Positions 7,587 to 16,563 of a DNA stretch of 64,000 nt are shown here, in pieces. A program made the position numbers and the translations under genes. How positions within the stretch are numbered: the stretch's first letter is position 1; the number at the start of each line of letters is the position of its first letter. The notes under the pieces are model-generated. The model saw nothing but the letters and a program-made list of their open reading frames with translations. It had not been told where the DNA came from and ran no database searches. Origin of the DNA: Marinobacter sp. (GTDB taxonomy: Bacteria > Pseudomonadota > Gammaproteobacteria > Pseudomonadales > Oleiphilaceae); contig JACIZI010000019.1 in NCBI GenBank assembly GCA_014359475.1, positions 1 through 64,000 on the forward strand. The letters are read 5' to 3'.

Positions 7587-9031
7587 GGGACCAGGGATTC
7601 ACCGTACAGGTGGAGGTCTTCCAGGATGTGCTGCTGGGCCGGGGTGAGGTCCGGGTTGCTGGCCAGGTTTTGCAGTTCTTTGCCGTAGGCCTCCAGGGAG
7701 CGCCAGCCGGATGTCGGGTGCATCAGGCGCTGGAAGCGGAACTGCTCCCACTTCTCACGCTCTTCCCCATCCAGGGTCTCGGGGTAGTTACGGGCGCGGT
7801 AGCGGAACAACATTTCCCCCAGGCGCGGGTCATCAAAGTGCAGTTTTGCCTGCTGCTCCGGCAAGTCTTCCGGGGGCAGGCGTACCAGCCAGTCGAGTTT
7901 TTCCCGGTCGCTTTTGCTGATAAAGCCGCCGGCGTATAGTTGCTCGTCCGGGTCGGTGCGGTCACTGTCTGCAAAGCTCTGCTCAAAGGCTTCCGCCACC
8001 TTCGCCGGCAGCTCAGGCGCCTTGCGCAGCATGGCCAGATGCCGGCGCAGCAGGTCGCCGTCCAGTTCCAGCTCTTGCAGCCGCTCGGCAGACAATGTCT
8101 TGAGCATGGTGGCCGGAGCCAGCACCGGGCACTTGTTCACCTGAATGCCTTTAAGCGCAAACCGGGGCCGTCCCTCACCCAGGGCCTCCTGAGCACTGAA
8201 CACCCGTTCGCGGATTTCTTCCACGCTGGCGTGGATCAGCTCCGTGGGGTCTTCCCGCAGGTCATATACGATCACCTGATTCTTGTTGGTCAGATGATTG
8301 GCCAGCGGTGCCACCATGGCGCAGCAGCCACGGCGTGCGGGGTACCTGGCGGAAATGTGGAACACCGGCTTCATACTGGCGGTGTCCAGCATGGCCCGGG
8401 CGGATTGCTTGTCCCTGTTATTGAGGACAAAGTCAAACAGCTTCGGCTGTTTCTCCCTGATCAGCCTGGCCACGGCAATGGTAGCTTCCACATCGGACAT
8501 GGCATCGTGGGCGGCTTCGTGGCTGATGCCATTGGCCAGGGTGAGTGCCTCCAGCCGGAAGCTGGGGCTGCCATCGTCCTTGCGGGGCCAGTGGATGCCT
8601 TCCGGGCGCAGGGCATAGGTCAGCCGCACCATGTCGATGATGTCCCAGCGGGAGTTGCCATTCTGCCATTCCCGGGCGTAAGGGTCGCGCAGGTTGCGGT
8701 ACAGGGTGTTGCGCGTCACTTCATCGTCAAACCGCAGGTTGTTGTAGCCCACCACACAGGTGCCCGGCTCGCTGAACGCCTGGTTGATGCGGTCGATAAA
8801 CTCCGCCTCCGGCAAGCCTTCGCGCGTGGCTTTCTGGGGGGTAATGCCGGTGATCAGGCAGGCCTGGGGCGCAGGCAGGTAGTCATCGGTGGGTTTGCAG
8901 TAGATCACCAGCGGCTCTTCGATAATGTTCAGGTCCGCATCGGTCCTCACTCCGGCAAACTGGGAAGGCCGGTCGTGCACCGGATCAACACCGAAGGTTT
9001 CATAATCATGCCAGTAAAACGAGCGAATCAC
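7577..9031 (-). CDS. sbcB: Exodeoxyribonuclease I
   Basis: 484 residues from a GTG at 9031 preceded by CAGGAG; this gives the normal ~475-residue length, whereas the longest frame adds 39 unrelated residues. The DEDDh exonuclease signature is present: HDYETFG (D9, E11), VVGYNNLRFDDEVTRNTLYRN and EAAHDAMSDVEATI with the catalytic His and Asp. The SH3-like and C-terminal helical regions (CCAMVAPLA, then WEQFRFQRLMHP) follow. It degrades single-stranded DNA 3' to 5' in mismatch repair and recombination, normally stimulated by SSB. It stands alone on the minus strand. Confidence 0.93.
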   Translation of the reverse strand: MIRSFYWHDYETFGVDPVHDRPSQFAGVRTDADLNIIEEPLVIYCKPTDDYLPAPQACLITGITPQKATREGLPEAEFIDRINQAFSEPGTCVVGYNNLRFDDEVTRNTLYRNLRDPYAREWQNGNSRWDIIDMVRLTYALRPEGIHWPRKDDGSPSFRLEALTLANGISHEAAHDAMSDVEATIAVARLIREKQPKLFDFVLNNRDKQSARAMLDTASMKPVFHISARYPARRGCCAMVAPLANHLTNKNQVIVYDLREDPTELIHASVEEIRERVFSAQEALGEGRPRFALKGIQVNKCPVLAPATMLKTLSAERLQELELDGDLLRRHLAMLRKAPELPAKVAEAFEQSFADSDRTDPDEQLYAGGFISKSDREKLDWLVRLPPEDLPEQQAKLHFDDPRLGEMLFRYRARNYPETLDGEEREKWEQFRFQRLMHPTSGWRSLEAYGKELQNLASNPDLTPAQQHILEDLHLYGESLVPYM

Positions 9032-9271
9032 CGGGGTACTCCTGCGCCGTCCAACATGGGGTAATAAGAAGCTTGAACGGCGCAGTTTAGCAGACTGCCG
9101 CGCGCAAGTCAGAAGGCCGCTTTCTATCCTCCGCCGAATCCAGCACACTATTAGTGTTAGTGATCAACCCGTATCAGTGATCAAACGGAACCTCTGATTC
9201 GCTGCGAATCGCCTCTGCGGAGTTCATCAGAGGCTCAGGGGTTTTATCCCGGAACACAGGCCGATTCCACG

Positions 9272-10192
9272 ATGCCCAAGGACACGCCACCAGCCAGGCC
9301 CGACCGCCTGCCCCGCTTCCGCACGCCAGCGGTGCGTCATCTGTACTGGATGCTCACGGCGCCCCAGCTGATCCGCTCCGACCGCTGCTTCTGCCCGGGC
9401 GGGCACCGCACGGAAGAGGTGGTGCAAAAGCTGCACCAGTGGGATGCCGATCCCGCTTCCGGCCCGGCTGTGCTGACTGCTCCACCGGTGCCGCGGCTGG
9501 GGCTGCATTTCGAGCAACTTTATCATTGCCTGCTGGAGGAACTTCTGGGCTGGGAGGTTCTGGTGCGTAACCTGCAGATTCGCGAGCAGGGCCGGACCCT
9601 CGGCGAGCTGGATTTTGTGGTGCGCAACCCTGGCACCGGCGGGCTGGAACACCACGAGATTGCGGTGAAGTTCTACCTTGGATACCCGGGGCCGGACGGG
9701 ATCCGCTGGTATGGGCCCAATGCCCACGACCGGCTGGATCTGAAAACCTCCCGCATTCTCAACCACCAGAGCCATCTGACCGAGCACCCGCAAACCCGCC
9801 GGCAGCTGGCGGCGCTGGGAATGCATGAGCCTCTGGCACAGCGGGTGTTTATGCCCGGTTATCTGTTTTATCCGGCGGGCCAGCCGATACCTGCCCCGGC
9901 ATCCGCTCCCGAAGAGCATCTGCGGGGAAAGTGGGTTTACCAGTCATCTCCCGGTAGCCTCAACAGCTGCAACACACGTTATTGGAAGGTCCTGCACAAA
10001 CCCCACTGGCTGGGCCCCTGGGTGCAGCCCACCGCACCGGATATGGAAGAAACCCGCCGGGAGCTGGACAAGCTGCAAAACCGCCAGCGCCCCGGCCTGT
10101 TTTCCGAGCTCGCAGAAAACCCTGAAACCGGTTGCTGGGAGGAGCAGCGACGGCTGTTCGTGATGCCGGATCACTGGCCCATCACCCACTGA
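9272..10192 (+). CDS. DUF1853 family protein
   Basis: 306 residues. Hallmarks of DUF1853 are visible: TPAVRHLYWMLTAPQLI at the N-terminus, RLGLHFEQLYHCLLEELLGW, and GRTLGELDFVVRN followed by EIAVKFYLG. The E...LGELDF...EIAVKF arrangement looks like a PD-(D/E)XK nuclease core (E, D, ExK), which would suggest a DNA-acting enzyme; this is inference from pattern only. It sits between sbcB and the glucosylglycerate operon and ends 15 bases before the convergent phosphorylase gene. No ribosome site stands out before its ATG. Confidence 0.75.
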   Translation: MPKDTPPARPDRLPRFRTPAVRHLYWMLTAPQLIRSDRCFCPGGHRTEEVVQKLHQWDADPASGPAVLTAPPVPRLGLHFEQLYHCLLEELLGWEVLVRNLQIREQGRTLGELDFVVRNPGTGGLEHHEIAVKFYLGYPGPDGIRWYGPNAHDRLDLKTSRILNHQSHLTEHPQTRRQLAALGMHEPLAQRVFMPGYLFYPAGQPIPAPASAPEEHLRGKWVYQSSPGSLNSCNTRYWKVLHKPHWLGPWVQPTAPDMEETRRELDKLQNRQRPGLFSELAENPETGCWEEQRRLFVMPDHWPITH

Positions 10193-10207
10193 TGCAGGCG
10201 CTATGGT

Positions 10208-11929
10208 TCAGCGGTTGGATAACCACACCGCTTGATAGGGCTTGAGCGTCAGGCATCCGGAAAGATCGTGGATCTCGTTGCCACTGATCAGATCCCGCCA
10301 CTGGTCTGTGCCGATCAGGTTGATGTCTTCCAGGGCCACCTGCTGCACCCGGTCGGTCACATTGTTGATGCAGAAAATGGACTGCTCCCGCAACAGGCTC
10401 TGGCGCCAGAAGCCGAAGATTTCCAGCCCCAGGTGCAGGGTGAACTGGGTGGCGTTGGGGTGAAAGGCCGGCTGCTCCCGGCGGATGGCAATCAGACGCC
10501 GCAGCTCCGTGTAGACCCGGTGATGGTGAGACAGGGGATCAACCAGGGTCTGTTCCAGGACCTCCAGATCCCACTGGCCGCGATTGATGGAACGTAACCG
10601 CCCGGTGTGCTCCATTCGTTGGTAGTCATTGCCGGTGCCCAGCAGGCTATGGATATAAAAGCCCGGAATCCCCTCCAGTGCGAGCATGATGGCATGGGCA
10701 CAGATAAATCGTTGCAGTTGCCAGCCGTCGGCACCCCGCTCTGCGGTGCCGGCCATGGCATCGTACAGGGCAATGTTGACCTCGTAGGGCTGCTCGCCGC
10801 CGCCCGGGGTATGCCGGTAGGATATCCGTCCGCCAAACGATTCCATGGTATGGATCAGCCGCTCTTTTTCCTCGTCATCCAGCAAACCATCAGTAGGTCT
10901 GAGCCCGACCCCGTCATGGGAGGCAATGAAATTCAGGTAAGCGGTACCCATCTGGGCCGGCGGCATGCTCATCAGCCAGGTCTTCAGATGGCGGCAGTTA
11001 CCGGTGACCAGGGTGTTGATCAGCAGGGGCGGGAGCGAGAAATTGTAGATCACGTGGGCTTCGTTGGCGTTGCCGAAGTAGGTCAGATTCTCCCGGTTGG
11101 GCACGTTGGTCTCGGTGATGATGACCGCATCGGGCTCGGCATGCTCGATCAGCAAGCGCAGAATCTTGATCAGCTCGTGGGTCTGGTGCAGGTGGATGCA
11201 AGGAGTACCCGGTTCTTTCCAGAGAAAGGCCACAGCGTCCAGCCGGAACCAGCGGACTCCCTGATCCAGGTAGAAACGAATGATCGCCACAAACTCCAGC
11301 AGCACCTGGGGATTGGCAAAATTCAGGTCCACCTGATCCTCGCTGAAGGTACACCACACGTGCCGCTCCCCGTCTGCCGTCTGAACCGGCACCAGCAGCG
11401 GGGATGTCCGGGGGCGCACTACCAGGTTCAGGTCATCCTCCGGGTCCGCCTCAAAGAAGTAATCCCGGCCCGGATCCAGGCGCTTGCGGTAGTTCTCGAA
11501 CCAGCGACTGCGGGATGACATATGGTTGATGACCAGGTCCGACATCAGCTTGTAGTCGCCGGCAATACGACGGATATCCGACCAGTCACCGTGGGACTCG
11601 TTCACCGCCAGATAATCCATCACCGCAAAACCGTCGTCCGAGCTGTAGGGGAAAAAAGGCAGGATGTGCACCGCCGTCACGGTGTCAGCCAGGCAGTCCT
11701 GCAAAAACCGGTGCAATACCTCCAGCGGCTTATGCCCTTCCCTGCGCAGGGTGTCTGCGTAGGTAATCAGCAGGATATCACTTTCGTCCCAGTGATTGCG
11801 GTGATCCCCCGGGGATGCCGCATCAGCATCAATTTGCATGGCGGACAGCAGCTGCGTCGCCAGAAAGGCGGTGTCGATCTCCGGGTAGACTCCATCCAGC
11901 ATGGCGGTGAGCTTCTCCTGCATACTCAT
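10208..11929 (-). CDS. Glucosylglycerate phosphorylase-like enzyme (GH13 subfamily 18)
   Basis: 573 residues of the sucrose-phosphorylase group. Motifs: AVHILPFFPYSSDDGFAV, SDLVINHMSSRS, the nucleophile Asp in GVRWFRLDAVAFLWKE, the acid/base Glu in VIITETNVPN, and FIASHDGVGLRP. GH13_18 members phosphorolyse sucrose, sucrose-6-phosphate or glucosylglycerate. Here the gene is last in an operon with glucosyl-3-phosphoglycerate synthase, its phosphatase and a glycerate kinase, which points to glucosylglycerate, giving glucose-1-phosphate and glycerate. Its ATG overlaps the stop of the synthase by four bases. Cytoplasmic. Sucrose phosphorylase is the main alternative. Confidence 0.85.
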   Translation of the reverse strand: MSMQEKLTAMLDGVYPEIDTAFLATQLLSAMQIDADAASPGDHRNHWDESDILLITYADTLRREGHKPLEVLHRFLQDCLADTVTAVHILPFFPYSSDDGFAVMDYLAVNESHGDWSDIRRIAGDYKLMSDLVINHMSSRSRWFENYRKRLDPGRDYFFEADPEDDLNLVVRPRTSPLLVPVQTADGERHVWCTFSEDQVDLNFANPQVLLEFVAIIRFYLDQGVRWFRLDAVAFLWKEPGTPCIHLHQTHELIKILRLLIEHAEPDAVIITETNVPNRENLTYFGNANEAHVIYNFSLPPLLINTLVTGNCRHLKTWLMSMPPAQMGTAYLNFIASHDGVGLRPTDGLLDDEEKERLIHTMESFGGRISYRHTPGGGEQPYEVNIALYDAMAGTAERGADGWQLQRFICAHAIMLALEGIPGFYIHSLLGTGNDYQRMEHTGRLRSINRGQWDLEVLEQTLVDPLSHHHRVYTELRRLIAIRREQPAFHPNATQFTLHLGLEIFGFWRQSLLREQSIFCINNVTDRVQQVALEDINLIGTDQWRDLISGNEIHDLSGCLTLKPYQAVWLSNR

Positions 11930-13149
11930 GGCCGGAACTCCTGGTTGTCCAGCTCCACCGCTTCCAGCAACTGGTCCTGAATATCCGGCAGGGCACTGAC
12001 CACCCGGTTCCAGCTGGGAATGAACGGCGTGTCCATGGGGTTCTCCAGAAAATAATGGCCCGCCTCCATCACATTACCGGCGAACAGCTCCACTGTTTTC
12101 TCTTCCCTGTGGCGGTCGAACGTCAGACCATTGATCAGGGCATCGTTCTGGTAGGTTTCCACAAAGTCCAGGGCAATGCGGAAGTAGGTGGCCTTGATGG
12201 TGCGGAAGGTTTCCGTGGAAAACACCTGGCCGTTGGTGGCCAGTTTGCGGAATATGGCCTTGCTGATATCCATGCTCATCTTGGACAGGCCTCGGGAGGC
12301 ATCCTCCGGGGAAAGGTCCTGGTGCTTGTGGTCATAGGTATCCGCAATATCCACCTGGCAAAGACGGTTAGTGGCATAGTTGCGCTTCACCTCCGACAAG
12401 ACCCCCACTTCCAGCCCCCAGTCACTTGGTATCCGCAAATCATTGATGACATCGGTACGGAATGAGAACTCCCCGGCCAGGGGATACCGGTAGCTATCCA
12501 GATAGTCCAGGAAATCGCTGGGGCCGCAGACTTTCTTCAGCGCACGAATCAAGGGCGTGACCAGCAAACGGCTGACCCGGCCATTCATTTTCTGATCCGC
12601 GACCCGGGCGTAGTAGCCCTTGCAGAACATATAGTTGAAACGGGGGTTGGCCACCGGATAGATAAGACGGGCCAGCAGATCCCGGCGATAGGTAAGGATG
12701 TCACAGTCATGCAGGGCAACCGACTTGCTGACACCGGAAGCCAGCACATAACCAAAGCAATACCAGACATTGCGCCCTTTGCCCATCTCCGTGGGTGCCA
12801 GCCCCTGCTCCCGCAGCGTCAGATCGATGGCGCGCAACCGGGGGCCGTCATTCCACAGCACCTTTACATCCTGGGGCAGCGCGCTGAAATAGCTCATGGC
12901 GTGGCGGTACTGCTCCTCGTTGGCGCGGTCCAGGCCGATCACAATCTGGTCCAGATAAGGCACCCCGCCCAGCTCTTGCACGATATTGCCGAGGGCCGGG
13001 CCTTCCAGCTCGGAATAGAGACTCGGCAATACCAGGGACATGGGCCGGCTATTCCGGAAGCTGACCAGTTCCTGCTCTATATCCTCAATCGGCCGGTCTG
13101 TCAGGTTGTGCAGGGTGGTAATAATGCCATTCTGATAGAAATCGCCCAT
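11926..13149 (-). CDS. gpgS: Glucosyl-3-phosphoglycerate synthase
   Basis: 407 residues from the ATG at 13149, which has GGAGAA seven bases upstream; the longer frame to 13263 runs into the neighbouring gene. It belongs to the GT81 retaining glycosyltransferases: MSLVLPSLYSELEGPALGNIV, LDQIVIGLDRANEEQY, WNDGPRL and the metal-binding DxD in VALHDCDILTYRRDLLARL. The family transfers glucose from an NDP-glucose to 3-phosphoglycerate, the committed step of glucosylglycerate synthesis. A mannosyl-specific synthase is the alternative. Its neighbours supply the phosphatase, recycling phosphorylase and glycerate kinase. Confidence 0.85.
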   Translation of the reverse strand: MGDFYQNGIITTLHNLTDRPIEDIEQELVSFRNSRPMSLVLPSLYSELEGPALGNIVQELGGVPYLDQIVIGLDRANEEQYRHAMSYFSALPQDVKVLWNDGPRLRAIDLTLREQGLAPTEMGKGRNVWYCFGYVLASGVSKSVALHDCDILTYRRDLLARLIYPVANPRFNYMFCKGYYARVADQKMNGRVSRLLVTPLIRALKKVCGPSDFLDYLDSYRYPLAGEFSFRTDVINDLRIPSDWGLEVGVLSEVKRNYATNRLCQVDIADTYDHKHQDLSPEDASRGLSKMSMDISKAIFRKLATNGQVFSTETFRTIKATYFRIALDFVETYQNDALINGLTFDRHREEKTVELFAGNVMEAGHYFLENPMDTPFIPSWNRVVSALPDIQDQLLEAVELDNQEFRP

Positions 13150-13168
13150 GGATCTTCTCCTTTTGCAT

Positions 13169-13972
13169 TCAGAGGCCGTACTGGTCCAGCAGGGCCATGA
13201 TGGCCTGGTTCCAGCCCTGCGGGCCCGGAACGTCAGGGCGAATAACCCGGGGATGCGCCGCAAGCCGGACCGGCTCTGCCAGCGGATTCGGCACTACCAC
13301 CGCAATATCGGCGGTCGCCAGCATTTGTTCGTCGTTAGGGCTGTCGCCCAACGCCACACTGACCAACGGGGTATCGGGATCTCGCGCCCGGTATTTTTCA
13401 AGCAGAAACCGCACGGCATCGGCCTTGTCCACATTGCCCATGAGGTGCCAGAAGCGCCCGCCCCTGAGCAGGCGCAACCCCCGCGCAGACAGTGCCTTCC
13501 GGAAATCCGCCAGACTCCGGTCACTGCCCTCCCAGACCAGCGGCTCAGTGGCATATCGGCTGCGGGCACGCTCTGCCGCGGCGCTGTCCAGCCCGGTGAG
13601 CGCCACCAGCTCTTCCACACTCATATCCGCAAATCCCCGGAAGCGGAAGCCTTGCTCCCGCAGTTGTGCCAATATCTTGAGCAGCTCTTCCCGGGGTGCC
13701 CCGAAATTATGAACCCGCGCCTGGTTCGCCCCGAAACTGCCTGCGGGAATCACCAGCGCCGCCCCGTTTTCCACAATGTATGGACTGTTGTTGCTCAGTT
13801 CCCGGCGCAGCTGGCTGATTTCACTGGCGGTCTTGCTGGAATTGATCACCAGCGGTATGCCCGCCGCCCGCAGGCGACGAACGGCCGGCTCAGCCGCGTG
13901 CCAGCCGTAGCTGTCATGGTCGAGCAGGGTTCCGTCCAGATCGGTAAAAACCACCAGCTGTGGTTGTGCCAT
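13169..13972 (-). CDS. gpgP: Glucosyl/mannosyl-3-phosphoglycerate phosphatase (HAD)
   Basis: 267 residues, HAD superfamily, MPGP type. Motif I is FTDLDGTLLDHDSY with nucleophile D11 and D13; motif II lies in PLVINSSKTASEI; motif IV is ALGDSPNDEQML. The large cap between them (YIVENGAALVIP) is typical of this family. It removes phosphate from glucosyl-3-phosphoglycerate to give the osmolyte glucosylglycerate. It lies 19 bases upstream of the synthase gene and five bases after the kinase gene, in one operon. Confidence 0.85.
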   Translation of the reverse strand: MAQPQLVVFTDLDGTLLDHDSYGWHAAEPAVRRLRAAGIPLVINSSKTASEISQLRRELSNNSPYIVENGAALVIPAGSFGANQARVHNFGAPREELLKILAQLREQGFRFRGFADMSVEELVALTGLDSAAAERARSRYATEPLVWEGSDRSLADFRKALSARGLRLLRGGRFWHLMGNVDKADAVRFLLEKYRARDPDTPLVSVALGDSPNDEQMLATADIAVVVPNPLAEPVRLAAHPRVIRPDVPGPQGWNQAIMALLDQYGL

Positions 13973-13977
13973 GGGTG

Positions 13978-14904
13978 CTACTCCCGGGTCATCCGATGGT
14001 TGTCATCCAGTTTCAGCACAATATCCGCCCGCTCCTGCATTTCCTCCAGGCAATGTCGGGTTATCCGCTCGTAGTGCATCACGAAACGGGCAATGGCACT
14101 GTCGCTCATGATGCGCTGTTGCGGGGCAGTGCCAGCCTGACCAATGCCCTCTTCTGGTGCGCTTGCCCGGTATTCGGCCAGCCGGTGCTCCTGCAGGGTA
14201 CGCCATTCGACTACACGCTCCATGGAAGGAGCCTGCAGCATGATCAGAAAATGCAGCCGATCGAAGAATTCCCGATAGGGACCCCGGAGCTGTTCGTTCA
14301 CATATGCCCGCCAGCGGCCGTCCGGGTCCTCTTCGGCTTCCAGGGCATTGACGGGCTTGACTAATTCGTCGTCCGGTTGCGGACGTGCCCCCATACACCA
14401 GCCCTCCAGCAAAATGATCCTGGGTTTGCCGATGAACACCGGCCAGCGCTGTTGCGGCTCCCGATCGTCCGTGGCTTTATCGAAAGCCGGCAATGGCGTT
14501 CGGGAACCGGCATTGGCCTCCGACAGCTCCTCCAGTATCCGGTTGCCCAGTTCCAGGTCATGGGTACCCGGTACACCGCGGGTCAGCAGCAACGGGTGAA
14601 CGTCTCTGGCCAGCTGCTCACGGGTGGCCCGCGTGTGGTAGATGTCATCCAGGGAAAGGCTGGCCGTAGGGCATTGGTAACGGTGGGCCAGCAAGGTGCG
14701 CAGGAAATCCGTCAGGGTCGACTTGCCGGTACCCTGTGCACCATGGATGCCCACCACCAGGGGCCCCGGGCCGTGGCGACTGGCCTGATGCAGGGACAGG
14801 GCCAGAGGCTCAATGATGTTATTGAGGGTCTGCCGGTATTCCGGTGGCAGCCGGTGGTGAGTGATCAGGTTTTCCAGTGCCTGTTCTGTGGCTGTTTCGG
14901 GCAT
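13978..14904 (-). CDS. P-loop glycerate kinase-like protein
   Basis: 308 residues. Walker A is GIHGAQGTGKST (residues ~52-63), followed by SLDDIYHTRATREQLA, HPLLLTRGVPGTHDLEL and RIILLEGWCMGARPQ, the pattern of plant-type D-glycerate 3-kinases and YGR205w-like proteins. In this operon it would phosphorylate the glycerate released by the phosphorylase back to 3-phosphoglycerate, the substrate of the synthase. It is the first gene of the operon and is divergent from selO, with ~170 bases of shared upstream region. Confidence 0.8.
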   Translation of the reverse strand: MPETATEQALENLITHHRLPPEYRQTLNNIIEPLALSLHQASRHGPGPLVVGIHGAQGTGKSTLTDFLRTLLAHRYQCPTASLSLDDIYHTRATREQLARDVHPLLLTRGVPGTHDLELGNRILEELSEANAGSRTPLPAFDKATDDREPQQRWPVFIGKPRIILLEGWCMGARPQPDDELVKPVNALEAEEDPDGRWRAYVNEQLRGPYREFFDRLHFLIMLQAPSMERVVEWRTLQEHRLAEYRASAPEEGIGQAGTAPQQRIMSDSAIARFVMHYERITRHCLEEMQERADIVLKLDDNHRMTRE

Positions 14905-15074
14905 ATTGTGTCTCCGGCTGGCAGCGGGTGGCGTTGACCGTGTTTCTGTTTATACTTTGCCGTTTGCAGTTTCTCTGCAGTTTCTGTACCACTTCTCGCT
15001 GTATGCCCGGAGCGCCTATCCGGGTAAAGTAGTCAACATCACCCTTCACTTATTGTCAGGACCTGATCCGCTTT

Positions 15075-16529
15075 ATGTCCGAGAGCCCTTTTCATATTGA
15101 ACACCGCTACCTGGAACTGCCGCGGAGTTTCTATTCCCGGGTAACACCCGCCCCTCTCTCCGGTGCGCATATGGTTTGTTTCAATCACGCCCTGGCCCGG
15201 CAGATGGGTTTTCACACCAGCAACCCGGACGACTGGACAAGCGTGGGCGCAGGACAGGCGTTGCTGGAAGGCATGGACCCGGTGGCCATGAAATACACAG
15301 GCCACCAGTTCGGCGTCTACAACCCGGAACTGGGGGATGGCCGCGGTCTGCTGCTGTGGGAAACCGTGGGGCCGGATGGCCGCCGCTGGGACTGGCACCT
15401 GAAAGGAGCTGGCCAGACGCCCTACTCCCGTTTCGGGGACGGCCGGGCAGTGCTGCGCTCCACCATCCGGGAATACCTGTGCAGTGAGGCCATGCACGGG
15501 CTCGGCATTCCAACCACCCGGGCACTTTTTTTGGTATCCGCCTCCGATCCGGTGCGGCGGGAAACCATCGAATCCGCCGCCACCCTGATGCGGGTTGCCC
15601 GGAGCCATATCCGTTTTGGCCACTTCGAATTTGCCGCCCACCATGAAGGCCCGGAAGCCGTGGCAACCCTGCTGGAGCATGTCATCGCCCTGCACTTTCC
15701 ACACCTGATCGACCTGCCGGAAGATGAACGCCGCCAGCGCTGGTTCACGGAGGTCGTAGAGCGCACGGCCAGGCTGATTGCCGACTGGCAGGCGGTGGGC
15801 TTCTGCCACGGGGTCATGAACAGCGACAACATGGCCATCATCGGCGACACCTTCGACTATGGCCCCTACGCCTTCCTGGACGATTTTGATGCCGGTTACA
15901 TCTGCAATCACACCGATCAGGGCGGCCGTTACGCCTACAACCGCCAGCCCCGGATCGGTCTGACCAATTGCCAGTATCTCGCCTCCGCACTGCTGACGGT
16001 GATGGACGAAGACGACATCCGCCGCTGCCTGCGCCACTACGAAACCACCTACAACGAACATTTCCGCCAGCGTATGATGGACAAACTCGGACTGGCGGAA
16101 CGTGACGACGCGGACATGACGCTGATCATGGATACCTTCAGCATGCTCCACGAACACCACATCGACTACACCCTGTTCTTCCGGGGCCTGTCCAACCTGC
16201 ACAGCCACGGCACCGCCCCGGTACGTGATCTGTTCGTGGACCGCAGCGTGGCGGATGAATGGCTGGAACGCTACGAGCAACGCCTGCAACAGGAAACCCG
16301 CGCCCACGACGAGCGGGAACACGCCATGCGCCGGGTGAACCCCAAATACATCCTGCGGAACTACCTGGCCCAGCAGGTGATCGACAGCGCAAAGGAAGGC
16401 GACTTCGCGCCAATGGAGGAGTTACTGAAGGTACTGGAACGCCCGTTCGACGAGCAGCCGGATAGCGAGAAATACGCCGCAGCCCCGCCGGATTGGGGGA
16501 AGCGGATGGATATCAGTTGCTCTTCGTAG
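15075..16529 (+). CDS. selO: Protein adenylyltransferase SelO
   Basis: 484 residues, matching the bacterial YdiU/SelO length. Characteristic blocks: MKYTGHQFGVYNPELGDGR, WHLKGAGQTPYSRFGDGRA with the lysine at 110, REYLCSEAMHGLGIPTTRAL, CHGVMNSDNMAIIGDTFDYGP and FLDDFDAGYICN. It is a pseudokinase fold that transfers AMP to Ser/Thr/Tyr of proteins, linked to oxidative stress. The C-terminus ends DISCSS, keeping the conserved cysteine found where eukaryotes have selenocysteine. It converges on the fumarase gene. Confidence 0.93.
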   Translation: MSESPFHIEHRYLELPRSFYSRVTPAPLSGAHMVCFNHALARQMGFHTSNPDDWTSVGAGQALLEGMDPVAMKYTGHQFGVYNPELGDGRGLLLWETVGPDGRRWDWHLKGAGQTPYSRFGDGRAVLRSTIREYLCSEAMHGLGIPTTRALFLVSASDPVRRETIESAATLMRVARSHIRFGHFEFAAHHEGPEAVATLLEHVIALHFPHLIDLPEDERRQRWFTEVVERTARLIADWQAVGFCHGVMNSDNMAIIGDTFDYGPYAFLDDFDAGYICNHTDQGGRYAYNRQPRIGLTNCQYLASALLTVMDEDDIRRCLRHYETTYNEHFRQRMMDKLGLAERDDADMTLIMDTFSMLHEHHIDYTLFFRGLSNLHSHGTAPVRDLFVDRSVADEWLERYEQRLQQETRAHDEREHAMRRVNPKYILRNYLAQQVIDSAKEGDFAPMEELLKVLERPFDEQPDSEKYAAAPPDWGKRMDISCSS

Positions 16530-16539
16530 AAATTGGGTT

Positions 16540-16556
16540 GCCGCGGAAACCGCGGC
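16540..16556. terminator. Hairpin between convergent selO and fumarase genes
   Basis: A perfect 7-bp stem with three-base loop (gccgcgg-aaa-ccgcggc) lies in the 34-base gap between the two stops. An A-run follows on the plus strand, so it is not a textbook U-tract terminator in either direction, but position and stability suggest it helps end one or both transcripts. Confidence 0.4.
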
Positions 16557-16563
16557 TAAAAAA

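Noticed and set aside
14934-14957. TTGACC...TATACT promoter-like words upstream of selO
   Set aside because: The spacer is only 11 bases, too short for a sigma70 promoter.
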